64,000 nt of DNA from Pseudomonas sp. DNDY-54 (GTDB lineage Bacteria > Pseudomonadota > Gammaproteobacteria > Pseudomonadales > Pseudomonadaceae), in contig NZ_CP082271.1 of the NCBI RefSeq assembly GCF_019880365.1, positions 4,216,001 to 4,280,000 of the forward strand, in the 5' to 3' direction. Made by a program: the position numbers and the translations under genes. Below, one piece after another: positions 7,748 through 16,546 of this stretch. The notes under the pieces are model-generated. The model was not told the DNA's origin. It did no database searches and was given only the letters and a program-made list of their open reading frames with translations. Position 1 is the first letter of the stretch. Each line of letters starts with the position of its first letter.

Positions 7748-7776
7748 GCCGAAACGCCGTTTGGATTTGGCGAAAC
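7748..7776. repeat. Second pair of 21-bp-spaced CGAAAC words
   Basis: CGAAAC occurs at 7750-7755 and 7771-7776, exactly 21 bp apart, the same word and spacing as the pair near the integrase (5782 and 5803). It lies about 100 bp past the decayed tRNA copy. Otherwise the gap 7658-7842 contains no gene. The repeats may be leftover integrase arm sites of an older element, or chance. Confidence 0.3.
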
Positions 7777-7842
7777 CATCAAGCGATGCCCCACCACTGT
7801 TCAGTCATCGCCTGACGTTGTCACCGATGCCAGCGCCCGCCG

Positions 7843-8760
7843 TTAGATACCTTTCCCCAGCATCTTTCCGTTGACGATTTCCCCGTAAAGGTTCACGCCG
7901 TCATTGGCGTGGTACTTATCTCGGGTTTTCTCGACTGAGCCATCAATCAAGCGTGGGTCTTGCGGTCGCTCGTGGCTGTTCATGAAGGCCGCCACGTTCC
8001 AGGCGTCTTCATCTGACAGGGTGCCGCCTTTGCCCAGTGGCATGTTTTCCTTGATGAACGCCGCAGCCGTGTTGATTCGATGCATGCCAGCACCCCAGTT
8101 GAACGAGTCCGCCCCCCAGAGTGGCGGGAATACATAAAGGTCACCAGACTTCTGCCCCTCCCCGTTCGGCCCATGACAGACGGAGCACTGTGCGTCGTAG
8201 ACCTGTTCTCCCTTCGCCAGGTCGTAGCCGCCTTCGGGTTGTGGCACTTCCGGATAGGCCCGACCGGGCAGCTCTTGCCCCGTGGGTGCTCCGGTTGCAA
8301 GCCAGTAGGAATAGGCTGAAAGCGCGGCGATAACGGGGCCGTCAGCCTCGGGTGCCTTGCCGTTCATACTGAACTGGAAACAGCCCTGAAGGCGCTCGGC
8401 ATAGCTGTTCACCTTGTCGTTCTTCTTTCGGTACGCCGGGTACATGGTGTAGGCAGCCCAGAGCGGCGCAGAGTTGGCTTTCCGGCCTTGTTCGAGGTGG
8501 CAGTTCGCACAGGCCAGGCCGTTGCCCACATAGTCGGGCGCATGCGTCTTGGTATCGACGAATATGGCGCGCCCTTGCTGTACCAACTGCCCGTAGGCGT
8601 TGTCAGGCAGTTCGCTTTCCTTTGGCGGTTGGAAGTACTTGCTGCTGGCGGGATCACCGGCCCCGGTCAGGATCTGCGACTGATCTTCCATCGCGATGTC
8701 GTCCGCGAGCACCGGGAAGGCCAATGACATCAACAGCAGTGCGCTTGTATGGGTCTTCAT
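7843..8760 (-). CDS. tsdA: Thiosulfate dehydrogenase, diheme cytochrome c
   Basis: 305 residues with a Sec signal peptide (about 1-19) and two heme c sites, CANCH (84-88) and CSVCH (192-196). Cys127 in QGCFQFSMNG matches the cysteine that ligates the active-site heme in TsdA, the family hallmark. The enzyme joins two thiosulfate molecules into tetrathionate in the periplasm (or the reverse) and passes electrons to a cytochrome. The gene overlaps tsdB by 4 bp (ATGA), the tsdBA arrangement described for P. stutzeri. It may belong to a longer transcript starting at dsbD. Confidence 0.93.
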   Translation of the reverse strand: MKTHTSALLLMSLAFPVLADDIAMEDQSQILTGAGDPASSKYFQPPKESELPDNAYGQLVQQGRAIFVDTKTHAPDYVGNGLACANCHLEQGRKANSAPLWAAYTMYPAYRKKNDKVNSYAERLQGCFQFSMNGKAPEADGPVIAALSAYSYWLATGAPTGQELPGRAYPEVPQPEGGYDLAKGEQVYDAQCSVCHGPNGEGQKSGDLYVFPPLWGADSFNWGAGMHRINTAAAFIKENMPLGKGGTLSDEDAWNVAAFMNSHERPQDPRLIDGSVEKTRDKYHANDGVNLYGEIVNGKMLGKGI

Positions 8761-9404
8761 TTGGCTGCTCCTTTGTCGGTCAGGCCTGCGAAGTACGTCG
8801 AGACCGCCGTTACCTCGTCCTCGGTCAAGCTACGTGCGATGTGGCCCATCAAGTCGTTGGGGTCGTTCTTGCGAGTGCCCTGACGCCAGGCGGTCAGCTG
8901 CGACGACAGGTACTGTGCCGACTGCCCGGCCAGCGGTGGAAAGGCGTCGCCTACTCCCGTTCCGCTGGGGCCGTGGCAGGCGACGCACTCAGGGATATTG
9001 CGATCCCAGGCGCCACGCAGGGCCAGTGTTTCGCCAGGCCCGTCGACCAACGCGGTGCGGTCGATTCGCTCGACCTGCGGTTTAGGCTTGTCAGCCAGCA
9101 TCGTCGAGACGGCTTCGGCTTCCTCACGGCTTAAGGCTGCCGCAATGGGCTGCATAATTGGATTCGCCCGCGCACCGGATCCGAAATCAGCCAGTTGCTT
9201 GCGCGTGTAATTAGCCGACAAGCCGGCCAGGCGGGGGAATCCTGCAGCAGCCATGCCCTCACCCTCGGCGCCGTGGCAGGTGGCACACGCCATCGCGGCG
9301 GGGTTGGCCCCGCCTTTGCTGTACACCGCAGCGGCATCCGCGGCGTGCGCGGACACCGAAATCGCAAGGAAGAGCCCGGCCAAGGGCCAGAGGGGGACGT
9401 TCAT
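8757..9404 (-). CDS. tsdB: Diheme cytochrome c, electron acceptor of TsdA
   Basis: 215 residues: a signal peptide (about 1-21) and two cytochrome c class I domains with CATCH and CVACH heme sites, each followed by a G-F/FPPLAG segment and a distal Met candidate (IMQPIA, LMGHIA). TsdB takes electrons from TsdA and hands them to terminal oxidases. GGAGG precedes the ATG by 5 bases. A possible -10 (TATAAC) lies just upstream, so the pair could have its own weak promoter in the 57-bp gap behind dsbG, or be read through from it. Confidence 0.9.
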   Translation of the reverse strand: MNVPLWPLAGLFLAISVSAHAADAAAVYSKGGANPAAMACATCHGAEGEGMAAAGFPRLAGLSANYTRKQLADFGSGARANPIMQPIAAALSREEAEAVSTMLADKPKPQVERIDRTALVDGPGETLALRGAWDRNIPECVACHGPSGTGVGDAFPPLAGQSAQYLSSQLTAWRQGTRKNDPNDLMGHIARSLTEDEVTAVSTYFAGLTDKGAAK

Positions 9405-9461
9405 GTAGCCTCCAGATCATTCTTGTTATAGGTGCCGGTGCTGACTGACCGTGTCGTGTTG

Positions 9462-10238
9462 CTAGCGTTTTGACAACGGCCCCATGATGCCATTCAACGC
9501 CTCGGGACGAGGCGCGCCCTGATGCTGCTGCAGACGCCCTTGCTCATCCAGGTGATAGATAGCCGGGGTCGCCGAGGCGCCCATTTCGCCCATCAGGGTG
9601 AGGTTCGCCTCGAGCTGTTCATTCACCTCGGGCGCGATGCGCTCGACAGGTTTGAGCGTGCTGGCCTTGCCCGCGGCCTCGTGCTCATTGAGAGCCGCTT
9701 CAGGGTCTTTCGCGGCCAACAGCGCCGCGGCTTTACCCGCGCTGTCCGGGCGCAACATGCCGACCATGACGTGACGGAGCTGAACGTCGCCCGCTTCGAC
9801 CCAGGGCCGCGCCTGTTTCCAGAACATGTTGCAGAACGGGCAGTTCGGGTCAGAAAACATATAGATCACCCGTGGCGCCTCAGCCACGCCATCAGCTATC
9901 CAGGTGCTGCTTTCGAGCCGCTGCCACATCTCGCTGCTCATCGGCTCATACACAAGCTTTTCAAGCGGTGCCTTGGTCAGGTCTTCGCCAGCGGCATCCA
10001 GCAAACTGCCGACCACGACATGATCACCGTCCGGTGTCAGATACAGCGCAATGCCCTGTCCGTTGTAACGCGCCGCGTAGCCCTTTAATCCGCCCGGCGC
10101 GTCGAAACTGCCGACCACTTTGGCTCCGCGCGCTTCAATGGCCTGAACTGCGGGAGGCAGCGTTTCGGCCAGCGCCCAGGGCGTCGGCAGTAAGGCGAGC
10201 GTTGAGATAAAAAACGAAAGTGAACGTACCGGTTTCAT
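9462..10238 (-). CDS. dsbG: Thiol:disulfide interchange protein DsbG-like
   Basis: 258 residues with a signal peptide (about 1-24), an N-terminal dimerisation-type domain and a thioredoxin fold with the redox motif CPFC (in DPNCPFCNMF) and the cis-proline segment ATPAIY. DsbG and DsbC are periplasmic disulfide reductases/isomerases kept reduced by DsbD. DsbG in particular protects single cysteines from sulfenylation. The start codon overlaps the stop of the upstream TlpA-like gene. P. aeruginosa has the same trio (PA2476-PA2478, from memory). Confidence 0.88.
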   Translation of the reverse strand: MKPVRSLSFFISTLALLPTPWALAETLPPAVQAIEARGAKVVGSFDAPGGLKGYAARYNGQGIALYLTPDGDHVVVGSLLDAAGEDLTKAPLEKLVYEPMSSEMWQRLESSTWIADGVAEAPRVIYMFSDPNCPFCNMFWKQARPWVEAGDVQLRHVMVGMLRPDSAGKAAALLAAKDPEAALNEHEAAGKASTLKPVERIAPEVNEQLEANLTLMGEMGASATPAIYHLDEQGRLQQHQGAPRPEALNGIMGPLSKR

Positions 10239-11050
10239 GGCTGGGTTTTGACCTCTAGTTGCTCAAGGGCGCGCGCCAGGCTGGCACGGGACAGTTCACC
10301 GAGATGGCTGCCAACTTGGCGTCCCTCGGCGTCATAAAAAAGCGTGGTGGGCAGCGACGCAGACCCTACGTGCTGGCCCAGACGACCGCCGGTGTCGAGC
10401 AGAACGTTTTCCAGGCCGAGCCCTTCGGCGTCGAGGAAGTCGGCGATCAATCGCTCGCCCTCGCCCTGGTTGACGAACAGAAAGGTCACGTCGGTGTTTT
10501 CTTGTTGCGCCTGCGCAAGGACCGGCATTTCACGCCGACAGGGCGGGCACCAAGTGGCCCACAGGTTGACCACCAGCGGCTTGCCAACGTAATCCTGCAA
10601 GGCGACGGGTTTACCCCCGTTGTCCCGCAGGCCCATCTCAGGCAGTCGCGTGCCCTGCTCGAACGCGTGCAACGCAAAGGTCCCGAACCCCCAGCTGAGC
10701 ACACCCACCAGCACCGCTGCGCCCAGCGGTCGGCGCAGCCCGCTGTCGCGCCAGGCCAGCAAGGAGCCCAACAGAACGGCCACCACCAAGCCCGGCCAGG
10801 CAATAAAACCGCCGTCACGTATGTCGATCACGCGCCAGGGCTCATCTCGGAAATGCTCGACGTAGACCAGCACGAAGGCCAGCCGCGCGACCAGTAGCGC
10901 CACCAGCAGCAGCCTGAAGAGCTGTTGTTCCGGATTCCGCTCGCTGCGCCGCCCAACCCACCAGCCGGTCAGCATCGCTATAAACAGGCTCACCAGCATC
11001 AGCACATGTGGGACGGCAAGTGCCAGGGGCCCCAGATTGATCGTCAGCAT
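10235..11050 (-). CDS. Membrane-anchored TlpA/ResA-like thioredoxin protein
   Basis: 271 residues from the ATG that shares a base with the dsbD stop (TGATG). Residues 1 to about 125 form four hydrophobic segments resembling the membrane part of prolipoprotein-transferase-like proteins. Residues about 135-270 are a periplasmic thioredoxin domain with WATWCPPCRREM and a cis-Pro in SLPTTL. A longer frame upstream of 11050 exists but runs inside dsbD and is not the start. It probably relays electrons from DsbD to periplasmic or cytochrome-maturation clients together with DsbG. Confidence 0.85.
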   Translation of the reverse strand: MLTINLGPLALAVPHVLMLVSLFIAMLTGWWVGRRSERNPEQQLFRLLLVALLVARLAFVLVYVEHFRDEPWRVIDIRDGGFIAWPGLVVAVLLGSLLAWRDSGLRRPLGAAVLVGVLSWGFGTFALHAFEQGTRLPEMGLRDNGGKPVALQDYVGKPLVVNLWATWCPPCRREMPVLAQAQQENTDVTFLFVNQGEGERLIADFLDAEGLGLENVLLDTGGRLGQHVGSASLPTTLFYDAEGRQVGSHLGELSRASLARALEQLEVKTQP

Positions 11051-12795
11051 CAGCCACGCTCCCTTGTCTGGTTCCATCTGTTCAGAAATTGATTCGCATC
11101 GACCTCGCCGGTGATGCGCTGGGTTCGTCGCTCTTCCCCGTCCGGGCCGATGAAGAGCAGCGTCGGCGGCCCCATGACCTGATAGCGGTTCAACAGCTCG
11201 CGACTGGCGGGATCGGTCTGCGTCACGTCCGGCCGCAGAATCCGCACGCCAGTGAGCGCCGCCTGCACCTGCGCGTCGCCGAACACCTCCTTTTCCATGA
11301 CCTTGCAGGACACGCACCAGTCGGCGTAGTAGTCCACCAGCACCCACTGGCCCGCGGCCCTGGCGGCAGCCAGCTCACGATCAAGGTCGGCCGGCGCGCT
11401 GAAGCCGACAAATCCGTGGGCAGGCTCAGCGCCCTGCGAGGACGCAACCCCGCCCGTGAATACACCGAGTGGCCGCATGACATCCTGCGCGCCGCCAGCC
11501 GCTCCGAGCAGCAGCGCTACTCCCCAGACACCGGCCAGCGACGCCACCGCGCGGCTGAGTGCCTGATGCCGCACCAGTTCCCGCGACAGCTGCAGAAGCC
11601 CGCTGGCGCTCACAACCAGCAGCGCGCCCCACAGCCCTACCCAGAGTGGGTCGGACAACAGCGGACGAAGCACGTAGAGCGCCGCGACCAGAAACAGGAA
11701 ACCGAAGGAAACCTTGACGCGATCCATCCACGGCCCAGGCTTGGGCAGGAAGCGATTGCCCACCGTCACCAGCAGCACCAGTGGCGTACCGATCCCCAGG
11801 CCCAGCGCGAACAGCACCAGGCCACCGTTCACGGCGTCGCCGCTTTGGGCGATGTACAGCAGCGCCGCGGCCAGCGGTGCGGTCATGCAGGGGCCCACCA
11901 GCAGCCCGGACAGCACACCCAACGCGCTGGCCCCGGCGAGGCTGCCGCCCCGGCGCTTGCGGCCGGCCTGCTCCAGCCGATCACGCAGGCCCGCCGGCAG
12001 TTGCAGCTCGAAGAAGCCGAACATGGGCAAGGACAGCAGCACAAACAGGCCTGCGAAGCTTGCGATCAGCCACGGCTGCATCAGCCATCCCTGCAGATTC
12101 GCACCTAGTAACGCCGCCACCACTCCGAGGGCGGCGTAGACCAGCGCCATGCTGAATACGTAGGCCCCAGCCAGTGCCATGCCGCGGCGAGGCCCGGCCT
12201 GGCTACCCACCACAATGCCGGCCAGGATGGGCAGCATCGGCAGCGAACAGGGAGCAAAGGCAAGCAACAGGCCGAGTCCGAAGAAGATCAGCAGGCTCCA
12301 GCCCAGCGACTGCTGCTGTAGCCCGCTGGCCAGGGCCTGGTCGTCGGCCTGAACCGGCATGGACGGAGGGGTGCTGCTGCCGCCCAGCGCTACCGTGCGG
12401 GTTTGCGGCGGATAGCACAGGCCGGCATCGGCGCAGCCTTGCCAGCCGAGTTCGAGCGACGCGAGATCCGCATCGGGAAGCTGCACTTCCAGGCTGTCGC
12501 GATAGATTCGCGAATCCCCAAAATACTCGTCATGGTACGGCTCGCCAGGCGGCAACTGCGGCTCGCTCCTCGGTGGCAGCCCTGCGAATCGCAGGCGCTC
12601 CTTGTAGAGGTAATAGCCGGGCGCAATGTCCCAGCGCAGCACGGCGCCGCCAGCGTCAGGCTGCTCGACGTGCAGCCTGAAGGCTTCGTCCACGGGCAGA
12701 AACTCCTGCTGCTTCTGAACGAAGGTGAACGGTGAAGCGTTCGCCAGCTGCGCGGTCCATAGGCAGCAGGCCAGAAAGACAAAAAGCGCTCGCAT
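11050..12795 (-). CDS. dsbD: Thiol:disulfide interchange protein DsbD
   Basis: 581 residues from the ATG at the start of a clear signal peptide (MRALFVFLACCLW...). Three parts are visible: an N-terminal periplasmic immunoglobulin-like domain with the paired cysteines GCADAGLC, a membrane core of eight segments with the two essential cysteines (FAPCSLPML and VGPCMTAPL), and a C-terminal thioredoxin domain with DWCVSCK. DsbD moves electrons from cytoplasmic thioredoxin to periplasmic reductases. It heads a tight run with the TlpA-like gene and dsbG, probably continuing into tsdBA, and is divergent from a two-component system. Confidence 0.93.
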   Translation of the reverse strand: MRALFVFLACCLWTAQLANASPFTFVQKQQEFLPVDEAFRLHVEQPDAGGAVLRWDIAPGYYLYKERLRFAGLPPRSEPQLPPGEPYHDEYFGDSRIYRDSLEVQLPDADLASLELGWQGCADAGLCYPPQTRTVALGGSSTPPSMPVQADDQALASGLQQQSLGWSLLIFFGLGLLLAFAPCSLPMLPILAGIVVGSQAGPRRGMALAGAYVFSMALVYAALGVVAALLGANLQGWLMQPWLIASFAGLFVLLSLPMFGFFELQLPAGLRDRLEQAGRKRRGGSLAGASALGVLSGLLVGPCMTAPLAAALLYIAQSGDAVNGGLVLFALGLGIGTPLVLLVTVGNRFLPKPGPWMDRVKVSFGFLFLVAALYVLRPLLSDPLWVGLWGALLVVSASGLLQLSRELVRHQALSRAVASLAGVWGVALLLGAAGGAQDVMRPLGVFTGGVASSQGAEPAHGFVGFSAPADLDRELAAARAAGQWVLVDYYADWCVSCKVMEKEVFGDAQVQAALTGVRILRPDVTQTDPASRELLNRYQVMGPPTLLFIGPDGEERRTQRITGEVDANQFLNRWNQTRERG

Positions 12796-12841
12796 GCACA
12801 ACACCCGATTACCCGATTCGACGGCGAGCTTGCCGACTCGG

Positions 12842-12858
12842 GATTAAGAGGCGATTAA
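12842..12858. promoter_or_regulatory. Direct repeat GATTAA-N5-GATTAA between dsbD and response regulator
   Basis: GATTAA at 12842-12847 and 12853-12858 have 11-bp periodicity, the form typical of OmpR-family response-regulator boxes. A related sequence in inverted orientation (CGTTAATC) lies near 12931. The site is in the 188-bp divergent promoter region of dsbD and the regulator gene, so it could serve both. Assignment is by pattern and position. Confidence 0.4.
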
Positions 12859-12983
12859 CGAGGCCTGGACACAACCTGTAAGGCTGAGCGGCGTTGAGGC
12901 ACGAGCAACTCGGCGTACCATCTGCTAACGCGCCGTTAATCCAGGCGGACGATACTGACTGCTGCCTCTCAAGCGATTCCCAC

Positions 12984-13679
12984 ATGCACGTACTGCTGAC
13001 AGAAGATAACGCACTGATCGCCAGTGGCATCGTCGCCGGGCTCGAAGCCCAGGGCTTCAGCGTGGCCCATGCCGCTACGGCCGGGCAGGCCGACTCGCTG
13101 CTGCGCACAGCCAGCTTCGACCTGATGATTCTCGATCTGGGCCTGCCTGACGAAGACGGCCTGCGCTTTCTCCAGCGCCTGCGCCGCCGTGGCCTCGAGC
13201 TGCCTGTGCTGATCCTGACTGCCCGGGACGCGGTGACCGAGCGGGTATCCGGGCTTCAGGCAGGCGCTGACGACTACCTCGTCAAGCCCTTCGACCTGCG
13301 TGAACTCGCTGCCCGCCTGCATGCCCTGCTGCGCCGGGCTGCCGGTCGGGCGACGCAGATGATCGAACACGGCCCGCTGAGCTACGATCCTGCCGCCTGT
13401 GCGGCGTTCATGGCGGGCGAACCCGTGGACCTGTCGCGCCGTGAACAGGCGCTGCTCCAGGCGCTACTGCAGAATCCCGGCCGCGTGCTATCGGCCGAGC
13501 AGCTCAAGGACGCCGTGTACGGACTGGGCGATGACGTTGAAAGCAACGCCCTGAATGTCCATATCCACCATCTCAGGCGCAAGCTGGGTAACGGCATCGT
13601 CGAAACCGTCAGGGGAATCGGTTATCGCCTGGGCCCTGCCGGCCATGGCTCGGCTCCCACCGAGGCACCCGACCCATGA
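12984..13679 (+). CDS. OmpR-family response regulator (DsbR-like)
   Basis: 231 residues beginning MHVLLTEDNAL. Receiver domain at 1-115 with the phosphoacceptor Asp in LMILDLGLPDEDG and the conserved Lys in DDYLVKPFDL; the C-terminal winged-helix DNA-binding domain ends in NVHIHHLRRKLG and GIGYRLG. It lies divergent from the dsbD-dsbG run and overlaps the histidine kinase gene by 4 bp. The same neighbourhood in P. aeruginosa encodes a regulator of dsb genes responsive to copper (PA2479-PA2480, from memory). The signal sensed here is not shown by sequence. Confidence 0.9.
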   Translation: MHVLLTEDNALIASGIVAGLEAQGFSVAHAATAGQADSLLRTASFDLMILDLGLPDEDGLRFLQRLRRRGLELPVLILTARDAVTERVSGLQAGADDYLVKPFDLRELAARLHALLRRAAGRATQMIEHGPLSYDPAACAAFMAGEPVDLSRREQALLQALLQNPGRVLSAEQLKDAVYGLGDDVESNALNVHIHHLRRKLGNGIVETVRGIGYRLGPAGHGSAPTEAPDP

Positions 13680-15010
13680 GCTTGCGCCTGCGCCTGACCC
13701 TCACCCTCGGCTCGGCCTTCGTGCTGCTCTGGGCGCTGGCCGCGACCTGGATGCTCTTCGATGTTCGCAATCAGTTGATGCAGTCCCTCGACCAGCGCCT
13801 TGCTGCGTCGGCGCGGATGGTCGCGGGTCTGTTGGTGCAACTGCCGCAACCGCAACTGGGCGAAGGCGGTATCACCCGGCTGAGTGCGGAACAGCTGGGC
13901 ATCGAAAACGGCCTGGCCTGCCAGATCAGCTCCTTGCGGGGTGAAATCCTGGCGCGCAGCCATGCGGCGCCAGACAGCACGCTCGACGCTCAGCGCACCG
14001 GCTTTCACGACCAGATGATCGGCGATACCGCCTGGCGTAGTTTCACCTTCATCCAGAACGGCATGCGCATCACCACGGCCGATCGCCTTGACGAGCGCAG
14101 CGCACTCCAGCGCTCGGTGCTCCTGGCCGCGGCACTGCCGGTTTTCGTCGCGTTGCTGGGCAGCCTGATCGTGTTGTGGATCGGCATCGGCAACGGTCTT
14201 GCGCCACTCAGACGAATCCGCACGGCCCTGGCGCAGCGCAGCGCCGACTCGGTGGATCCGTTGCACATCGAGCGGCTGCCGCGAGAACTGACGCCCCTGG
14301 TCGAAACCCAGAACCAGCTGTTCGCGCGGATCGCGCACATGCTCGAACGCGAACGTCGGCTCACCGATGACGCCGCCCATGAACTGCGCAGCCCGCTGAC
14401 TGCCATCAAGACCCACCTGCAGGTCGCGGCCATGACCGAGGGCGATACCGCGAAACGGGCATTGGCCCAGGCAGAGGTCGGCACGGATCGTCTGCACCGG
14501 ATCCTCGAACAGCTGCTCATGCTGGCGCGGGTCGAAGGTCGCGTGTCCTTCGATGACGGCCTCAGCTGCACGGCCCTCGACGTCGCGCAGCTGGCGATCG
14601 CTGACGCCAGTCAGCAGCCCGGGCCGCACATCGAGCTGTGCGGGGCGCAAGATGTCTGCCCTCACCCACTGGCGATGCCGCCCACCCTGGCGGTCGCGGC
14701 GTTGCGCAACCTGCTCGACAATGCCCGCCGCCATACCCGGCACGGCACAGCCATCCGCTTGACGATCTCCCAGCTGGATGAAAGCCGGGTTCGCTTCAGC
14801 GTGCAGGATCACGGCCCGGCCATCCCGCCGGAAATGCTCGAGCGTCTGACGGAGCGCTTCTGGCGCAGCGGCGAAGGTGAAGGCAGTGGTCTGGGCCTGT
14901 CCATCGTCAAGGCGATCGCCGAGCGCTGTGCCTGCGATCTGCGTTTCGAGCCGCAGGCGGACGGTCTCGTCGTCGAGTTGGTGGTCAGCCTGCAGGCTCC
15001 CGCTCCCTGA
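13676..15010 (+). CDS. Sensor histidine kinase (DsbS-like)
   Basis: 444 residues. Two membrane segments (about 8-30 and 150-173) bracket a roughly 120-residue periplasmic sensor domain. A HAMP-like linker is followed by the HisKA H-box (DDAAHELRSPLTAI) and the HATPase domain with N-box NLLDNARRHT and G-box GEGSGLGLSIVKAI. It should phosphorylate the regulator encoded just upstream. The periplasmic domain contains a cysteine pair candidate (GLACQIS and later residues), which may fit redox or metal sensing, but this is a guess. Confidence 0.9.
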   Translation: MSLRLRLTLTLGSAFVLLWALAATWMLFDVRNQLMQSLDQRLAASARMVAGLLVQLPQPQLGEGGITRLSAEQLGIENGLACQISSLRGEILARSHAAPDSTLDAQRTGFHDQMIGDTAWRSFTFIQNGMRITTADRLDERSALQRSVLLAAALPVFVALLGSLIVLWIGIGNGLAPLRRIRTALAQRSADSVDPLHIERLPRELTPLVETQNQLFARIAHMLERERRLTDDAAHELRSPLTAIKTHLQVAAMTEGDTAKRALAQAEVGTDRLHRILEQLLMLARVEGRVSFDDGLSCTALDVAQLAIADASQQPGPHIELCGAQDVCPHPLAMPPTLAVAALRNLLDNARRHTRHGTAIRLTISQLDESRVRFSVQDHGPAIPPEMLERLTERFWRSGEGEGSGLGLSIVKAIAERCACDLRFEPQADGLVVELVVSLQAPAP

Positions 15011-15099
15011 AGACGGCACCTCGATAACCTGAACGTCCAGCCACGCACACCGTCCGAATAGTTGACTGAGCAATCCGTCAACCATCGTCGGAGGTGGCA

Positions 15100-16488
15100 A
15101 TGCTTGTTTTCGAACCTGTTTATACAGACGGCCTGGCGCAGATTTCCTATCTGGTCGGCGACAGCAAGGCCGCGGTAGCCGCGGTCATCGATCCCCGCCG
15201 CGACATCGATATCTACCTGCAAATGGCCAAGGCGCGAGGCCTGCGAATCGCCTACGCCATCGAAACACATATCCATGCCGACTTCGTGTCCGGTGCCCAG
15301 GCGCTGGCAAAGCGCACCGGGGCACAGATCATCGGCGGTCGTGCGGACAACTACGGGTTCGAGCTTCGCCAGGTCAGCGGTGGCGAGACGATAGAGCTCG
15401 GGCAGGCCACGTTGCAGGTCATGCACACGCCCGGGCATACGCCTGAACACATCTCCCTGCAGCTGTTCGACGCCCAGCAGGGCGACCAGCCGATCGCGCT
15501 GTTTACCGGCGATACCCTGTTCAACCTGGACGTCGGGCGCCCCGACCTGCTGGGCGAAGGCAGTGAGCGAAAGCTGGCCGGCGCGCTGTACCACACGCTT
15601 TTCGATCACTACCTGCCCCTTGGCGACCGGATCGAAATCTACCCCTGCCACGGCGCCGGCTCGGCCTGCGGCAAATCCATCGGCGACCGTCGCCACTCCA
15701 CGCTCGGCAGCGAGCGTCTCTTCAACCCCGCGTTGCGCGAACAGCGGAGCGAGGACGAGTTTATCGATTGGCTACTGGCGGACATGCCGGAACCACCCCG
15801 TCACTATGCGCGACTGAAACAACTTAACGTGCGTTCGGGCGTACAGATGGAAGGCCCTTCCCTGCCACCGCCGCTCGCGCCGTCCGACTTCGAGACACTG
15901 GCGACGCGCGACATGCAGGTCGTGGACGTCCGCTCGATCCTCGCGTTTGGCGGCGGGCACGTACCCGGGGCGATCAACATTGCCCTGCGCAACGAGTTCG
16001 TGAACTGGGCTGGCTGGATGCTCGACGACGCTCGCCCGATCCTGCTGGTGGGCGAATCGGCCGACGATGTTCACCAGGCCGTCACTCAGCTCTACCGGAT
16101 AGGCCTGGACGATATTCGCGGCTATCTGCGCAACGGCATGACGGACTGGCAGAACGCAGCGCTACCGCTGAACAGGCTTCAGGAATGGACGGTTCACGAG
16201 CTCAATGCGCGTCGTGAAGCGCCCGATGTGCAGGTGCTGGATGTACGCAGCCCTCAAGAGGTCGCGGCGGGCCGGGTGCCTGGCGCCAGGCACATCTTCG
16301 TCGCGCACCTTGCTGACCGGCTCAACGAGCTGGATCCGGACAAGACCACCGCCACCTACTGCGGCTCCGGCTATCGCGCCTCCATCGCGGCCAGCATCCT
16401 CAAGAAAGCCGGCTTTCGTGACGTGGCCAATGTCCCCGGTTCCTGGATGGCCTGGAAGGCGGCAAACCTGCCGGTTCAGAAAGACTGA
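15100..16488 (+). CDS. CstB-like persulfide dioxygenase / double rhodanese fusion
   Basis: 462 residues; the ATG follows GGAGG by 5 bases. Residues 1 to about 250 are an ETHE1-type metallo-beta-lactamase domain with THIHADF and HTPGHTPEH as iron-site motifs and GRPDLLG. Residues about 265-350 form a rhodanese-like fold whose active Cys is absent (LLVGES at that place). Residues about 365-462 form a second rhodanese with an intact loop CGSGYR. This dioxygenase-pseudorhodanese-rhodanese order is that of Staphylococcus CstB, which oxidises low-molecular-weight persulfides and produces thiosulfate. The gene lies 89 bp after the histidine kinase gene and next to other sulfide-response genes. Confidence 0.88.
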   Translation: MLVFEPVYTDGLAQISYLVGDSKAAVAAVIDPRRDIDIYLQMAKARGLRIAYAIETHIHADFVSGAQALAKRTGAQIIGGRADNYGFELRQVSGGETIELGQATLQVMHTPGHTPEHISLQLFDAQQGDQPIALFTGDTLFNLDVGRPDLLGEGSERKLAGALYHTLFDHYLPLGDRIEIYPCHGAGSACGKSIGDRRHSTLGSERLFNPALREQRSEDEFIDWLLADMPEPPRHYARLKQLNVRSGVQMEGPSLPPPLAPSDFETLATRDMQVVDVRSILAFGGGHVPGAINIALRNEFVNWAGWMLDDARPILLVGESADDVHQAVTQLYRIGLDDIRGYLRNGMTDWQNAALPLNRLQEWTVHELNARREAPDVQVLDVRSPQEVAAGRVPGARHIFVAHLADRLNELDPDKTTATYCGSGYRASIAASILKKAGFRDVANVPGSWMAWKAANLPVQKD

Positions 16489-16546
16489 AGGATCTATCGG
16501 CGTTTGAACGGCGCAGGTGTCTGGTTTGCCACCTGCGGGTGCGCGA

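Noticed and set aside
13622..15100. 492-codon minus-strand frame opposite the histidine kinase
   Set aside because: Antisense of the kinase with conserved HisKA and HATPase motifs; the translation is rich in Gln/Arg/Ala without domains.
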